A stretch of 64,000 nucleotides of DNA, taken from assembly GCA_965197635.1 (NCBI GenBank), contig CBDANN010000008.1, positions 1 to 64,000 of the forward strand. The letters run 5' to 3'. Shown in pieces: positions 35,810 to 44,984 of the stretch. The position numbers were made by a program, and so were the translations under genes. Each line of letters opens with the position of its first letter. Position 1 is the first letter of the stretch. The stretch is from Bin87 sp965197635 (GTDB lineage: Bacteria > Chloroflexota > Dehalococcoidia > Lucifugimonadales > UBA3495). Below the pieces are notes generated by a model. The model was given only the letters and a program-made list of their open reading frames with translations, was not told the origin of the DNA and made no database searches.

Positions 35810-36247
35810 TCAGAAGGAAAGATCATCAACCTGTCGGGCGCGGGGGCGACCAATGCGTGTAGCAATATGTCGGCCTATAGCTCCGGCAAAGCGGCGGTGG
35901 TACGGCTTACCGAAGTCTTGGCCCAGGAATTGGATGGCAAGGGGATTACGGTGAACGCCCTCGGGCCCGGCTCGGTTCATACCCGTATGTGGGACAAGAT
36001 GACCGAGGAAGCCGCCCAGGCGGGAGCGGACTTCATCCACCAGCTGGGGCTGAGGGCAACGTCGGGCGACGGCGTGTCCACTGACGAGTGCGCCGAGCTG
36101 GCGGTGTGGCTGGCCTCAGCTGAAAGCGGGGCGCTGACCGGAAGACTGATCTCGGCGGCGACCGATGATTTTCGCGGCCTGCCACCGAGGATTGCGGAGA
36201 TTATGGCCGGGGACGCGTACACGCTGCGGCGGGTGGGGTTGGACTAA
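35750..36247 (+). pseudogene. SDR oxidoreductase, N-terminus missing
   Basis: From about 35800 the frame reads VMLRQSEGKIINLSGAGATN, then the catalytic NMSAYSSGKAAVVRLTEVLA (Tyr and Lys of Y-x3-K), VNALGPGSVHTRMWDKMTEE and the SDR C-terminal region. The Rossmann TGxxxGIG start and about 100 residues are missing; the sequence before LRQSEGKI is not SDR-like. The fragment meets the zinc-ribbon gene head to head. It has no cofactor-binding site and cannot be active. Confidence 0.75.
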
Positions 36248-36262
36248 CACTCAATCAACCCT

Positions 36263-36487
36263 GGAATTGAAGGGATGGAGGCGATGCAGTTTGGTGTGCG
36301 CATCCTGGGCAGTGAAGCGCCGGATGATGGTGGCTCGGGCCGCGTTGCGGTGGGCCACATGGGCGGCGATGTCGCGTACCAAAGCGACCTCGTTGGCGCG
36401 GCGTCCCTTGAGGCAAGGCCGGGCCAAATTGATGCTGCTCTAATAGCGGTGTTTGATCACCCAAACCGCCTATAGTGGAACGCTACC
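36263..36487 (-). mobile_element. Transposase C-terminal remnant with one terminal repeat
   Basis: The minus frame reads LKGRRANEVALVRDIAAHVA, RNAARATIIRRFTAQDAHTK, which looks like the C-terminus of a transposase (family not assigned). The end GGTAGCGTTCCACTATAGG (36487 downward) resembles the terminal repeat of the MITE at 42770. The rest of the element is missing. Confidence 0.45.
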
Positions 36488-36624
36488 GTAGGCTGTTTCT
36501 GGCGATTCTGGATTCCCGCCGTCGCGCTCATCGGTGTGAGCCGTGGCAATCGTGCCCGTGTTACAATTCACGCGCTCCCACCGCAGATAGGTGTCCAGCA
36601 AACCGTAGCCAAAGGGTGCTCCAA

Positions 36625-36879
36625 TTGCAGATTTTTGGAAGAGGCGCCTACGTCGCCTTGACCTCCGCAATAATATGGCTGGTGTCCCTGGTCGCGATAC
36701 TTGCCGGCGGCTATGTAGTCGCCGTGGGCACTCCATGCCTCTGCGCCGATGTGAACGGCCTCCTGCTAGGTGGCGGTCTGGCTATCATCGTGGGCGGGGC
36801 CGCCATGCTACTCTGGTCAAGAGACTTGGCGCGCCTCCTGATCGATAAGCTGACCAGTCTGGCAGCTCAAGAGAAGTAG
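36625..36879 (+). CDS. Small two-helix membrane protein
   Basis: The 84-residue protein has two hydrophobic helices, AYVALTSAIIWLVSLVAILA and LLLGGGLAIIVGGAAMLLW, with a short Cys-containing loop (GTPCLCADVNG) between. There is no ATG in frame; TTG at 36625 with AAAGGG upstream is the best start. The frame is open further upstream, but that part is not protein-like. Unknown function; no conserved partner. Confidence 0.5.
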   Translation: MQIFGRGAYVALTSAIIWLVSLVAILAGGYVVAVGTPCLCADVNGLLLGGGLAIIVGGAAMLLWSRDLARLLIDKLTSLAAQEK

Positions 36880-37005
36880 CTTTCCCCACCGATTTCCGGT
36901 ACGGCTCGGGCGTCATGGGGAGCCTGGACCGGGTTGCGCTTTTCCAAGTGTAGGCTCGGAGTCGCTCCAAGCGGCGCCCGAAACCCGCTCGCTGCTACGT
37001 CGAGC

Positions 37006-37908
37006 CTAAAGCTGCCGCAGCTTGGGATCCAGCCGATCTCTAAGCCAGTCCCCGAACAGGTTGAACGCGGTCACTACCATCGTAATCGCAATGCCGGGGA
37101 TTATGGAAATCCACCACGCTGTAGCGACCTTCGCCCTGCCGTCTGAGACCATCTGTCCCCAAGAGGGTGTAGGCGGGGGAATTCCGGCGCCGAGGAAACT
37201 GAGTGATGCTTCGGTCAGAATGACCAGCCCGACGTGGAGCGTCAACATGACCATGAAAGAGTTGAACACATTGGGCATTATGTGGACGAACATGATGCGG
37301 ATGCCGGAGCAACCGTGGACGTGGGCCAGCGCGATGTAGTCGTTGTCCTTGAGTCCCAGCACCTCGCCCCTCGTAACCCGCGCAAACCTCGCCCATAAGA
37401 TGAGGGTCACGGCGAGAACCACCGTCTGTAATCCCTGCCCCATCGTCACCGCCAACAATAAGGCAAAAAGGATTGTCGGGAAGGCAAGGGTAGCGTCCAC
37501 CGCCCGCATGATAAAGGTGTCCGTCTTACCTCCCGCATACCCGGAGATCAATCCCAGGACGCCTCCAATCGCGCCGCCGCCGAGAAGGGCAGCGGCGGCA
37601 ACCGCCAAGCTGACCCTGGCTCCGTATATCAGTCGGCTGAGAATGTCCCGACCCAGAATGTCGGTTCCCAGGAGATGCTCTGCGGTGCCCCGTTCCTGCC
37701 AGGCCGGAGGCCGGAGTTTGTCGGGCAGGGACTGCTTGGTCGGGGAATGGGGGGAGACGATCGGCGCGAACATAGCCGCGAAAACTATGATCACGATGAT
37801 GACCAACGGAACCCAGGGCAGCTGCTTGAGTTCGTATTTCAACTGCGCCTGTCGCTGGTTCGACATTCGCAGTACCGGCGCGCTGATATTCGTACGGTCG
37901 CCAGCCAT
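37006..37908 (-). CDS. ABC transporter permease, DppC/OppC type
   Basis: The 300-residue membrane protein has an OppC-type N-terminal helix (LVIIVIIVFAAMFAPIVSPH), LLGTDILGRDILSRLIYGAR, five more helices and the EAA loop DYIALAHVHGCSGIRIMFVH. The C-terminal LDPKLRQL is typical. It overlaps nothing and starts seven bases after the stop of the DppB-type gene, so the two are co-translated. With the binding lipoprotein at 38975 it forms a second, separate importer from that at 3882-10033; again no ATPase is in view. Confidence 0.9.
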   Translation of the reverse strand: MAGDRTNISAPVLRMSNQRQAQLKYELKQLPWVPLVIIVIIVFAAMFAPIVSPHSPTKQSLPDKLRPPAWQERGTAEHLLGTDILGRDILSRLIYGARVSLAVAAAALLGGGAIGGVLGLISGYAGGKTDTFIMRAVDATLAFPTILFALLLAVTMGQGLQTVVLAVTLILWARFARVTRGEVLGLKDNDYIALAHVHGCSGIRIMFVHIMPNVFNSFMVMLTLHVGLVILTEASLSFLGAGIPPPTPSWGQMVSDGRAKVATAWWISIIPGIAITMVVTAFNLFGDWLRDRLDPKLRQL

Positions 37909-37915
37909 AACGCTC

Positions 37916-38833
37916 CTAGTCGTACCGTATCCTTGGGTTCACGTAGGCGTACAGTATGTCCACTACCAAATTAATGGCTAAGATTATCACCGCGTCCAGC
38001 AGGATCACCGCCTGCAGCAGTGGGAAGTCGCGTTGCGCCACGGCGTCAATAGTGAGACGGCCAATACCTGGCCACGCAAACACCGTCTCGGTAACGATGG
38101 CCCCCGTCACGAACCCGCCCACAAAGACACCAAACAGCGTTAGTACCGGGATGAGGGCGTTGCGAAGGCCGTGCTTCCAGAACACCTTCCACTCCTGCAA
38201 ACCCTTAATCCGGGCCAGCTTGACGTACTCGGTATCCAGCACTTCCAACATACTTGACCGGATCAGCCGCATCATCCCGGCAATGGAAAACGTGCCCAGC
38301 GTGAACGCCGGCAGGATGTAGTGGCTAGGGCCCCCCATTCTCCCGGGCGGGAGCACGTCCAGCCACACGCTGAATATATAGATACAGACGATTGCGATCC
38401 AGAAATTCGGCGTGGCTACGCCGAACACCCCAATAGCGCCGGCCACCTGATCGATCCAGGTGCCCCGGTTAACGGCCGCCACAACCCCCAACGGGATGGC
38501 GACGCCAACCGCTATCGCCATGGACAGCGGCATCAACTTGAGCGTGTTGGGCAACCGCTCGAAGAAAAGTTCCGTTGCTGGTTTGCTATAGACGATTGAA
38601 TCGCCGAAGTCTCCCCGGACCACTCCGGTGAGAAACAGGAACAGTTGTACATGGTATGGCTTATCGAGCCCCAAGTTCCTCTCGATGAACTGGCGCTCTT
38701 CCTCGGTCGCATCCTCAGGCACCATCAGGTCTGCCGGATTGCCGGTAGCCCTGGCGAGGGCAAACACAATCAGAGCGACGATAAAGAGAAGAACGACGCC
38801 TTGCAAAAGCCGGTTGAGGATGTATTTCTGCAA
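37916..38833 (-). CDS. ABC transporter permease, DppB/OppB type
   Basis: The 305-residue permease begins MQKYILNRLLQGVVLLFIVA. The EAA loop is EYVKLARIKGLQEWKVFWKH, followed by LRNALIPVLTLFGVFVGG. The C-terminus YAYVNPRIRYD is the class signature. Six helices are predicted. It precedes the DppC-type gene by seven bases and follows the binding lipoprotein gene by about 140 bases, all on the minus strand, as in most peptide-importer operons. Confidence 0.9.
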   Translation of the reverse strand: MQKYILNRLLQGVVLLFIVALIVFALARATGNPADLMVPEDATEEERQFIERNLGLDKPYHVQLFLFLTGVVRGDFGDSIVYSKPATELFFERLPNTLKLMPLSMAIAVGVAIPLGVVAAVNRGTWIDQVAGAIGVFGVATPNFWIAIVCIYIFSVWLDVLPPGRMGGPSHYILPAFTLGTFSIAGMMRLIRSSMLEVLDTEYVKLARIKGLQEWKVFWKHGLRNALIPVLTLFGVFVGGFVTGAIVTETVFAWPGIGRLTIDAVAQRDFPLLQAVILLDAVIILAINLVVDILYAYVNPRIRYD

Positions 38834-38974
38834 ATCCCCGACCTCAAGGGATGGTTCGCGCCGGGCTGTTCAGCCAGTTCCCGGCGCGACACACATGGGT
38901 TGTCAAGGGTTGTATCGATGTTGCCGGGTCGCGCCCGGCCGTCGAGTTACCCCGGGATACCTGTTTCACCGGCT

Positions 38975-40831
38975 CTAAGGCCAAGGATTACCTTCGGCGT
39001 GAGGTATGCGATGGAACACATCGCCAAGTTCCCCGCGCCCGTAGATTCCCTGCCAGTGGCCCACGGTATCCGGATTGGATGCGTAGAGGCTCACGCCCTG
39101 GACTATCGGGACGCCAATCCAGTTGTCGACCACCAGCTGGATGATGTCGTTGGTCACCTTGAACCGCTTGTCTTCGTCACGCTCCGAGATGGCTATCTCG
39201 TGGAGCCTGAGATATTCCTCGGCCTGCGGCGTCATGTGCTCCCGGTCACCGAATGCCGCGTGGTTGCTGTCGGGGTGGAAAGTGGATTGATACCGGGGTA
39301 CTGGCAGGGGCCGGCCCGCGTTGCGGAAGATGCTGATGGACCCGTTGAATCCCTCGCCCCATTCATCGTGGCTTGGCATTCGGGTCATAGGAATAAATAC
39401 ACCGCCCTCGATTATCTTCAGGTCGGTCTTGATGCCTATCTCGTCCCAGAAGCCTGTAACCGCCTGGCTGAGGTCGTTCATATAGGGGGTACCAGAGAAG
39501 TTCGTGCTCCAGAAGGCAACCTCGAACCCATCAGGATATCCGGCCTCGACCAGCAACTGCCTGGCGCGTTCCGGGTCGTACACGAGCGCCTCCTCGCTCC
39601 ACTTTTGCCACCGGGGAACGTCCACATCAACACTGGTCGGGAAGGTAGCGAAGGGCATCGAGGGTCGCCCAAAGCCATTCAAGGTATAGTCGATGATGTC
39701 CTGGCGGTTGATGGCCAGGGACATGGCCTGCCGGACGCGAACATCGCCGATGGGCAAGGCCTGGGCCTCATCGAAGTACAGGCCCCAGAACTGGTATATG
39801 AACATTCCCACACCCTCGATCACCGTAAGCTTGGCGTCAGCGGCCTCCACCTCCGGAGCCGACTCTGGCACCAGGTCAATGATGTCGGACTGGCCGGTGC
39901 GCACCATCGCCAGCTTGGTGCTCTCTTCGGGCACCAACAGCAAGCTCATCTTGGCGAAGTGGGGAACGCCGCGATGGGACTTGTCGAACGCTTCATACTG
40001 GAAGTAATCGCCCACGGAATGTCCGGCGTACATCCACGGACCGCTCCCCACCGGCTCGGCCCGGAAACCGTCGTCTCCCACCGCTTCGATGTAGTCTTTG
40101 GGCATTATCTGGCCGCCCTGGAACACCGCCCTGGTCAGCAGACTCCAGAAGTGGGGCTTGGATCCATCGGTATGCATCCGGAGGGTGAGAGGATCGACAA
40201 CCTCAATGGCCTCCTCCGGCGGCTGCCTCAGCTGCCGCGACAGCCGGTTGCCGTCGCCTACAACGCTTTCCTCGTGGAACATGGTGCGTTCCAGGCTGAA
40301 CTTCACGTCCTCTGCCGTCAGAGCTTCACCGTTGTGGAACACCAAGCCCTCCGGGAGCCTGAAGGTCCAACTGCTCCCATCCGGGTCTATTCCCCATTCC
40401 TCGGCCACACCCGGACCTAGTCCGCCGTACTGGGACTCGTAGTTGAACCCCAGGAGAGCATCGTAGATGGGCGCCTGGTACTGGGCGTGCCCCGCGCGGG
40501 TTTGTAGGATCGGGTCAGTCGTCTGCGCGCCCAGGTTTTCAAGGCTCACGGTCAACGTGCCGGAGGGAGCTCCCGCCCGGACCACTGACTCGACCGGGGG
40601 CACTGGGGTGGCTACCACCAGGACTTCCTTGATGACCTCTTTTGTGACCTCCACCTCTTTGGGAACCTCTCTTTCGACCACCACCTCTTTGGAGACCTCT
40701 CTTGTGACCTCCACCTCTTTGACAACTTCCCTTTCCACGACCTGGGGATCGGCGGGAGCGGCGCCCCCGCAGGCCAGTACGACCGCCAAGGACAATGTTA
40801 AAGATCCGATCCAGGCTACCTTTAATGACAT
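38975..40831 (-). CDS. ABC transporter substrate-binding lipoprotein (SBP_bac_5)
   Basis: The 618-residue protein has a signal peptide with lipobox (LAVVLACGG, Cys near residue 21), then an unusual linker at about residues 33-70 of repeated EVVKEVEVT/EVSKEVVVE units, and a family-5 ligand domain (GSSWTFRLPEGLVFHNGEAL, RVRQAMSLAINRQDIIDYTL). It is only distantly related to the two lipoproteins at 5949 and 8150, so the ligand probably differs. It is the first gene of an SBP-DppB-DppC operon. ATG at 40831. Confidence 0.9.
   Translation of the reverse strand: MSLKVAWIGSLTLSLAVVLACGGAAPADPQVVEREVVKEVEVTREVSKEVVVEREVPKEVEVTKEVIKEVLVVATPVPPVESVVRAGAPSGTLTVSLENLGAQTTDPILQTRAGHAQYQAPIYDALLGFNYESQYGGLGPGVAEEWGIDPDGSSWTFRLPEGLVFHNGEALTAEDVKFSLERTMFHEESVVGDGNRLSRQLRQPPEEAIEVVDPLTLRMHTDGSKPHFWSLLTRAVFQGGQIMPKDYIEAVGDDGFRAEPVGSGPWMYAGHSVGDYFQYEAFDKSHRGVPHFAKMSLLLVPEESTKLAMVRTGQSDIIDLVPESAPEVEAADAKLTVIEGVGMFIYQFWGLYFDEAQALPIGDVRVRQAMSLAINRQDIIDYTLNGFGRPSMPFATFPTSVDVDVPRWQKWSEEALVYDPERARQLLVEAGYPDGFEVAFWSTNFSGTPYMNDLSQAVTGFWDEIGIKTDLKIIEGGVFIPMTRMPSHDEWGEGFNGSISIFRNAGRPLPVPRYQSTFHPDSNHAAFGDREHMTPQAEEYLRLHEIAISERDEDKRFKVTNDIIQLVVDNWIGVPIVQGVSLYASNPDTVGHWQGIYGRGELGDVFHRIPHAEGNPWP
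40610..40738. repeat. Tandem repeat coding the EVxKEV linker
   Basis: A degenerate unit of about 21-24 bases (CCTCTTTGGAGACCTCTCTT-like) repeats five to six times and encodes the charged Glu/Val/Lys linker of the lipoprotein. Such seven- or eight-residue repeats are frequent after lipoboxes in Chloroflexota. Confidence 0.7.
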
Positions 40832-41254
40832 TCGACGCCTCCGACTCTAAACGCAAATAGCGTGCTATGGATATGTTGCCGATGCACGGTACACCTGCCG
40901 GGGGACTTCAGTCAACATTGCCATCATAGGCGACGTTAGCGTCACAATACAGGTGGTTTGATCCGGTATATTGGCAGCGGATGGGTATGGCGCTGACGGG
41001 AGAGGTGAGTGAGCATGGTGATGCTTTACGAACGGACGATGGGGAATGAAGGCGTTTTCCAGGAGGGCCACAATTGGGCCGGAGGGCATATCGCGCCTTT
41101 TGTAGTAACCGTTGGCGCCAGTTAGTGTCCAGATGGTGAAACGGGAGTTGGTGATGTTCCCGAGGTTCCCTTCGAAGGCCCCGCTACTTCCATCCATCAC
41201 GCGGTGCTGATTGGAAGCCAGCGGGGCCTCAATTGATTTGGCAATACGGAGTTG
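40832..41254. other. Intergenic region, no gene supported
   Basis: It contains the likely promoter of the lipoprotein operon at its left side. A minus-strand open frame (40865-41200) has no family resemblance and no ribosome site, and I do not call it. Confidence 0.4.
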
Positions 41255-42016
41255 TCAGGCTGGCATGGCTGCCGGTTGATGGGCCTTCAGGAAGCGCCGG
41301 GCGTGGGCCACGACCTCGTCGACGTGCTCCTGGGTGTCTTTCCAGGGGTAAATGGTCACCTCGGAGTTCGGGGCCAGGTTGGCAACCTCCATCGCGCACT
41401 CGTATGGGTGGGCCGGCACATCGTCGGGCGCTATCAGCAGCGGCGTTTGCAGGTTGCGCACAAAGTCGCGGGAAACGGTGAACACGAAGTCGGCGCGATC
41501 CGTGTACATATTTGTTAAGAAGTCATGGACCATGTCCATTGTGATTTCAGGACGCCTCTCACAAAGGGGCGGCCCCCATCCCGTGATATTGTTCTGGTAG
41601 AAAACATCCGGCATCTCCGGCCTGAACCCGCTGGGCTGCATCAACGCCGCTGCCACAATGCGGTCCGAGGCGAGCCTAAGCAGGTTGTGGATCATCGGCC
41701 CGCCGATGCAGAAGCCCATGACCAGGAACTCCCCGATGCCGAGAAGATCCATCAGACCAAGCTGGTCCTCAGCGTAGGCGTCCCAGGGGCGGTCGATTTC
41801 CAGCGGCCCGGTGGACTGGCCCCCGTTGGCATTGCGCAGGTCAGCGGCGATACAGCGGAAGTCGTTCTGGTAGGTCTCCATGGGGTTGAAGGGGCCCGAC
41901 CTCTGCAAGCCGGCCACGGTGGAATTGAGTCCGCCGCCCGGAACGATCAGCAGGGGGAAGCCCGAACCGGCCTCTTCGTAGTAGATACGGGTGGAACCTC
42001 TTTCGTAGAACGGCAT
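41255..42016 (-). CDS. Alpha/beta hydrolase with Cys in the nucleophile elbow
   Basis: The 253-residue protein starts MPFYERGSTRIYYEEAGSGF with GGAGGA 11 bases upstream. It has the oxyanion region LLIVPGGGLNSTVAG, strand/elbow FLVMGFCIGGPMIHN, and the His near EHVDEVVAHARRFLKAH. The elbow reads G-F-C-I-G instead of G-x-S-x-G, placing a Cys at the nucleophile position as in dienelactone hydrolase. The likely acid is in TPLLIAPDDVPAHP. It could be a dienelactone-type or C-C hydrolase, or a protein with a different role. It lies near a cupin gene on the same strand, but no tight operon is evident. Confidence 0.8.
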   Translation of the reverse strand: MPFYERGSTRIYYEEAGSGFPLLIVPGGGLNSTVAGLQRSGPFNPMETYQNDFRCIAADLRNANGGQSTGPLEIDRPWDAYAEDQLGLMDLLGIGEFLVMGFCIGGPMIHNLLRLASDRIVAAALMQPSGFRPEMPDVFYQNNITGWGPPLCERRPEITMDMVHDFLTNMYTDRADFVFTVSRDFVRNLQTPLLIAPDDVPAHPYECAMEVANLAPNSEVTIYPWKDTQEHVDEVVAHARRFLKAHQPAAMPA

Positions 42017-42347
42017 GGCGATTTTCCTCCATCAGCGAGTTGCGAAGCTAACTTGATGCCTGACCAGCCGGCCGGCCGGAAATTACGGCGCAAATCCGGA
42101 AGCGGCGTGTTGTACGGGATTTTATTTTGTCTATCTGCTCTGGCGTTGAATCTAAGCCACAACGGCTCAACAGGGCAACAAACGGTCCTGAGCACTTGGT
42201 GTCAACACCCCAGCCGCACTGCGGCGCATCAGATTATTTTCTACTTCAACCCTTCCACGCGGACACCACTGTATAAAAGCGGGCTGGAGGGGGCACCCGA
42301 GGCCACGATCAGCGCCCCGCCAATGAGGCTCGCGCCTCGTCTGCTGT
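42017..42347. other. Intergenic region, no gene seen
   Basis: The segment separates the hydrolase from the cupin gene. No conserved frame or clear structured element was found; it contains the hydrolase ribosome-binding site at its left end. Confidence 0.4.
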
Positions 42348-42686
42348 CTAATCGTCCAGGTGAATGGTGGCCGTCACCCGTGGAACGTCGCTCACCACCC
42401 GGGTGGTGTGACCGTGGCCGGTGAGGTCTTCGGCGAGGTTGACATCGCCGGGTCCCAATCGGTGGACCGTGCCGTCGGCGAGCCCAATTTCCGCTTCCCC
42501 GGAGAGGGTGATGATGTACTGCCGCCGGGGCGCTACGTGCCAATCGCTGAAATACCCCGGAGGCGAGGAACGGAATACGACCCCCTTGGCGTTTTGCAAC
42601 TGGCTCCACACCGGATCCGACGGCGGGTCAATTTCTTCGATGTGGGAATGGCCATCATCGCCGGAGTACAATCGTATGGAGCTCAT
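42348..42686 (-). CDS. Small cupin-domain protein
   Basis: The 112-residue protein forms a single cupin: the first motif region FSDWHVAPRRQYIITLSGEA and second GPGDVNLAEDLTGHGHTTRV. Metal ligands expected from cupin motif 1 (H in DWHVAP, then Q/E) and motif 2 (H in GHGHTT) are partly present. Possible roles are sugar epimerase, dioxygenase or ligand sensor. The start is ATG at 42686 with AGGAGG just before (about 6 bases). No close operon partner. Confidence 0.8.
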   Translation of the reverse strand: MSSIRLYSGDDGHSHIEEIDPPSDPVWSQLQNAKGVVFRSSPPGYFSDWHVAPRRQYIITLSGEAEIGLADGTVHRLGPGDVNLAEDLTGHGHTTRVVSDVPRVTATIHLDD

Positions 42687-42769
42687 GATTCCTCCTATCT
42701 TTTTGAAGAGTCACGCCGCATATTAACACAAACTTGGGGGCGCACCTCCAAATTTTCGGGCGAATCAAA

Positions 42770-42879
42770 GTAGCGTTCCGTATTAGGTGGTTTGATTCCA
42801 TAGATGCCGCTGCTAGTGTGGGTAGGGGCGAATGGCCATTCGCCCCTACGGACGGAAATAACCTAAATCGGAACGCTAC
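42770..42879. repeat. MITE with 19-bp terminal inverted repeats
   Basis: Ends GTAGCGTTCCGTATTAGGT and, inverted, GTAGCGTTCCGATTTAGGT (positions 42861-42879) match at 17 of 19. The centre (42822-42849) is a perfect 28-base palindrome with arms GTAGGGGCGAATGG. The terminal repeats match the end of the transposase remnant at 36487, which may be the parent element. Confidence 0.75.
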
Positions 42880-42951
42880 CGCAAATCAATCGGTTATACT
42901 CAAGCTCCACCCATCGACGGAAATGACCATCCACCTCGCGTACCGTCAGCC

Positions 42952-43890
42952 ATGCCAGACCTACCTACACGAACCCTGGGACGTACCGGCCTAAGCGCCA
43001 CCACACTGGGCTTCGGCGCTCTGGAGTTGCGCGGTATGGTGGCGGGTGTAGGCCGGCCGTTGTTGCCCGGTCAGCCCGCTGAAATCCTGAACGCCGTACT
43101 GGATGCCGGCATCAATTACATTGACACTGCCGTTGACTACGGAGTAGCCGAGGAACACATCGGCAAACATATTTCGCATCGCCGGTCTGAGTTCTATCTG
43201 GCCAGCAAATGCGGCTGCCCTCTGGACAATACCGGGTTCCGGCCCGAGGAACGCACCAGGTTTGGCGTCCCCTTGCCCCGCTTCCACGATTACACCAGGG
43301 ACAGCATCATCAATGCTTGCCACCAGAGCCTCCGGCGGATGCAGACGGACTACCTCGATATCGTCCAGTTCCACTTCAGCCCGGCCCGGGAAGTTCTGGA
43401 ACAGGAGGGGGCCGTCGAGACGCTGCAGGAACTGCGGCAGCAGGGGAAGATCCGCTACCTGGGCTGTTCCTCAATTTTGCCCAACATCTTTGACCACATA
43501 GTGATGGGCGTGTTCGACGTACTACAGGTCCCGTATTCAATCCTGCAACCGGAACACGGGGAGGCCATTGCGGCAGCGGCTTCGGCTGGGTTGGGCATAG
43601 TGATCCGCGGCGGAGTAGCCCGCGGTCAACCGGGAACCGGGCAGGGGAGTGCCCAAGTTTGGGACCTGTGGGAGAAAGCGGGACTGGACGACCTGTTGCA
43701 GGGAATGACGGCCACCGAGTTCCTGCTGCGCGCTACCATCTCCAACCCGGATGCCCACACGACTATAGTGGGCACGCTGAACCCGGCGCATCTCAACGAA
43801 AACATCGCGGCGGTGCGGAAGGGGCCGCTTTCCGCCGCGGTGCTCGAAGAAGCCAATTGTCGGTTGGATGCGGCCCGCGAGGTCGGTTAG
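42952..43890 (+). CDS. Aldo/keto reductase
   Basis: The 312-residue TIM-barrel oxidoreductase reads LGRTGLSATTLGFGALELRG at the start and has the catalytic set: Asp-Tyr in INYIDTAVDYGVAEEHIGKH, Lys in FYLASKCG and His in DIVQFHF. The NADPH site includes TTIVGTLNPAHLNENIAAV. It is most like the l-fucose dehydrogenase/YajO-type branch, but the substrate cannot be assigned. No Shine-Dalgarno sequence precedes the ATG; a TATACT about 55 bases upstream suggests a short leader or leaderless-like start. It converges with the lactonase gene, stops being 11 bases apart. Confidence 0.85.
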   Translation: MPDLPTRTLGRTGLSATTLGFGALELRGMVAGVGRPLLPGQPAEILNAVLDAGINYIDTAVDYGVAEEHIGKHISHRRSEFYLASKCGCPLDNTGFRPEERTRFGVPLPRFHDYTRDSIINACHQSLRRMQTDYLDIVQFHFSPAREVLEQEGAVETLQELRQQGKIRYLGCSSILPNIFDHIVMGVFDVLQVPYSILQPEHGEAIAAAASAGLGIVIRGGVARGQPGTGQGSAQVWDLWEKAGLDDLLQGMTATEFLLRATISNPDAHTTIVGTLNPAHLNENIAAVRKGPLSAAVLEEANCRLDAAREVG

Positions 43891-43900
43891 CGAACAGCCA

Positions 43901-44926
43901 TCATCTGGGCAATTCCGTAATGGTAATCCAGCCCGGCCCGTTGCCCAGCGGATGAGTCGCCAGGCGGGTCAACTCCCCAGTATCTCCCTCGATACCGAAG
44001 ATGGCCATTTGGCCCGAATCCTGTCCGGCGGAGTAGAGGAACTTGTCCTGTAGGTCCAGGCACAGGGCATTGGGGCGCGCCTCCGATTGCACGATGCCGT
44101 TGGACGACAACGCGCCCGTGGCCGCGTCCAGCGTGTAGCAGGCGACGCTGTCGTGCCCCCGGTTGGGAGCGTATAGAAACCTGCCGGACGCTGATATCTG
44201 GATTTGGGAGCAGGTGTTGCGCTCGGCGAAACCCTCCGGCGGCAGGGTGGTTATGGTTTGGAACAACGAGAGCGTTCCTGCACCCGTATCCAGATTGTAG
44301 GCACTTACACTACAGCCCTGCTCGTTGGAAAAGTAAAGGACGTCCAGCGAGGGGTGGAAGCAAAAGTGGCGCGGTCCCAGGAACTCCTCCGGGTCCACCG
44401 TGGCCGGCGAGTTTGGAGTAATGTGGCCGGTGTTTTGATCGAACCGGAATTGCCAGATTGAGTTGGGCCCGTTCCCGGCGATATGTGGCACGAATGCGTA
44501 GGTGTTGGTGGGGTCGGTCTGCATGGCGTGGGCGCCGGTGGCCGTTTCCAGCCATTCGACGGGGTCGCCGCCCACCGACCCGTCATCGCCGATCGGATGC
44601 ACCCCGACGCGCGCTCCCTGGTAATAGGACGACAGCACGAACCGGCCCCGGCGGTCGGTGGCAACGTACACCGGCCAGGATTCCAGCGGAACGGACCCGT
44701 TCTGCGTGAGCCCTCCACTGGCCTGATCAATCTCGAAACTGACCAGCTGCGTGATCTCCCGGCAGCCTACGTAGAGGAACCGGCGGTCCGGGCTGATTGC
44801 CATGGTGAACGGCCCACCGTCCACCGACACGTCATGCTGGAGCGTCAGCCCTCCGGTGTCGGGGTCGATGGTAAAGACCGAGACCTTGTTGTCTTCCTGG
44901 ACGGCGACGTACATGTAATAAGGCAT
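43901..44926 (-). CDS. Lactonase-family seven-bladed beta-propeller protein
   Basis: The start is ATG at 44926 (MPYYMYVAVQEDNKVSVFTI) with GAGGAG seven bases upstream; a longer upstream frame lacks a site. The 341-residue protein has the repeating lactonase pattern: DPDTGGLTLQHDVSVDGGPF, LYVGCREITQLVSFEIDQ, RFLYAPNRGHDSVACYTLDA, DKFLYSAGQDSGQMAIFGIE. This is the 6-phosphogluconolactonase (YbhE-like) / 3-carboxymuconate cyclase family, which opens sugar lactones. No signal peptide, so it is cytoplasmic. Confidence 0.85.
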   Translation of the reverse strand: MPYYMYVAVQEDNKVSVFTIDPDTGGLTLQHDVSVDGGPFTMAISPDRRFLYVGCREITQLVSFEIDQASGGLTQNGSVPLESWPVYVATDRRGRFVLSSYYQGARVGVHPIGDDGSVGGDPVEWLETATGAHAMQTDPTNTYAFVPHIAGNGPNSIWQFRFDQNTGHITPNSPATVDPEEFLGPRHFCFHPSLDVLYFSNEQGCSVSAYNLDTGAGTLSLFQTITTLPPEGFAERNTCSQIQISASGRFLYAPNRGHDSVACYTLDAATGALSSNGIVQSEARPNALCLDLQDKFLYSAGQDSGQMAIFGIEGDTGELTRLATHPLGNGPGWITITELPR

Positions 44927-44984
44927 GGTTTTCTCCTCAATTGTCCCGCCAAGCGAGCGATGGGAGTTCGATCTCGCGACTGGC

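Noticed and set aside
42895..42951. Leaderless promoter for the aldo/keto reductase
   Set aside because: TATACT is present but no matching -35 and the distance to ATG is about 55 bases, so it was not listed as a feature.
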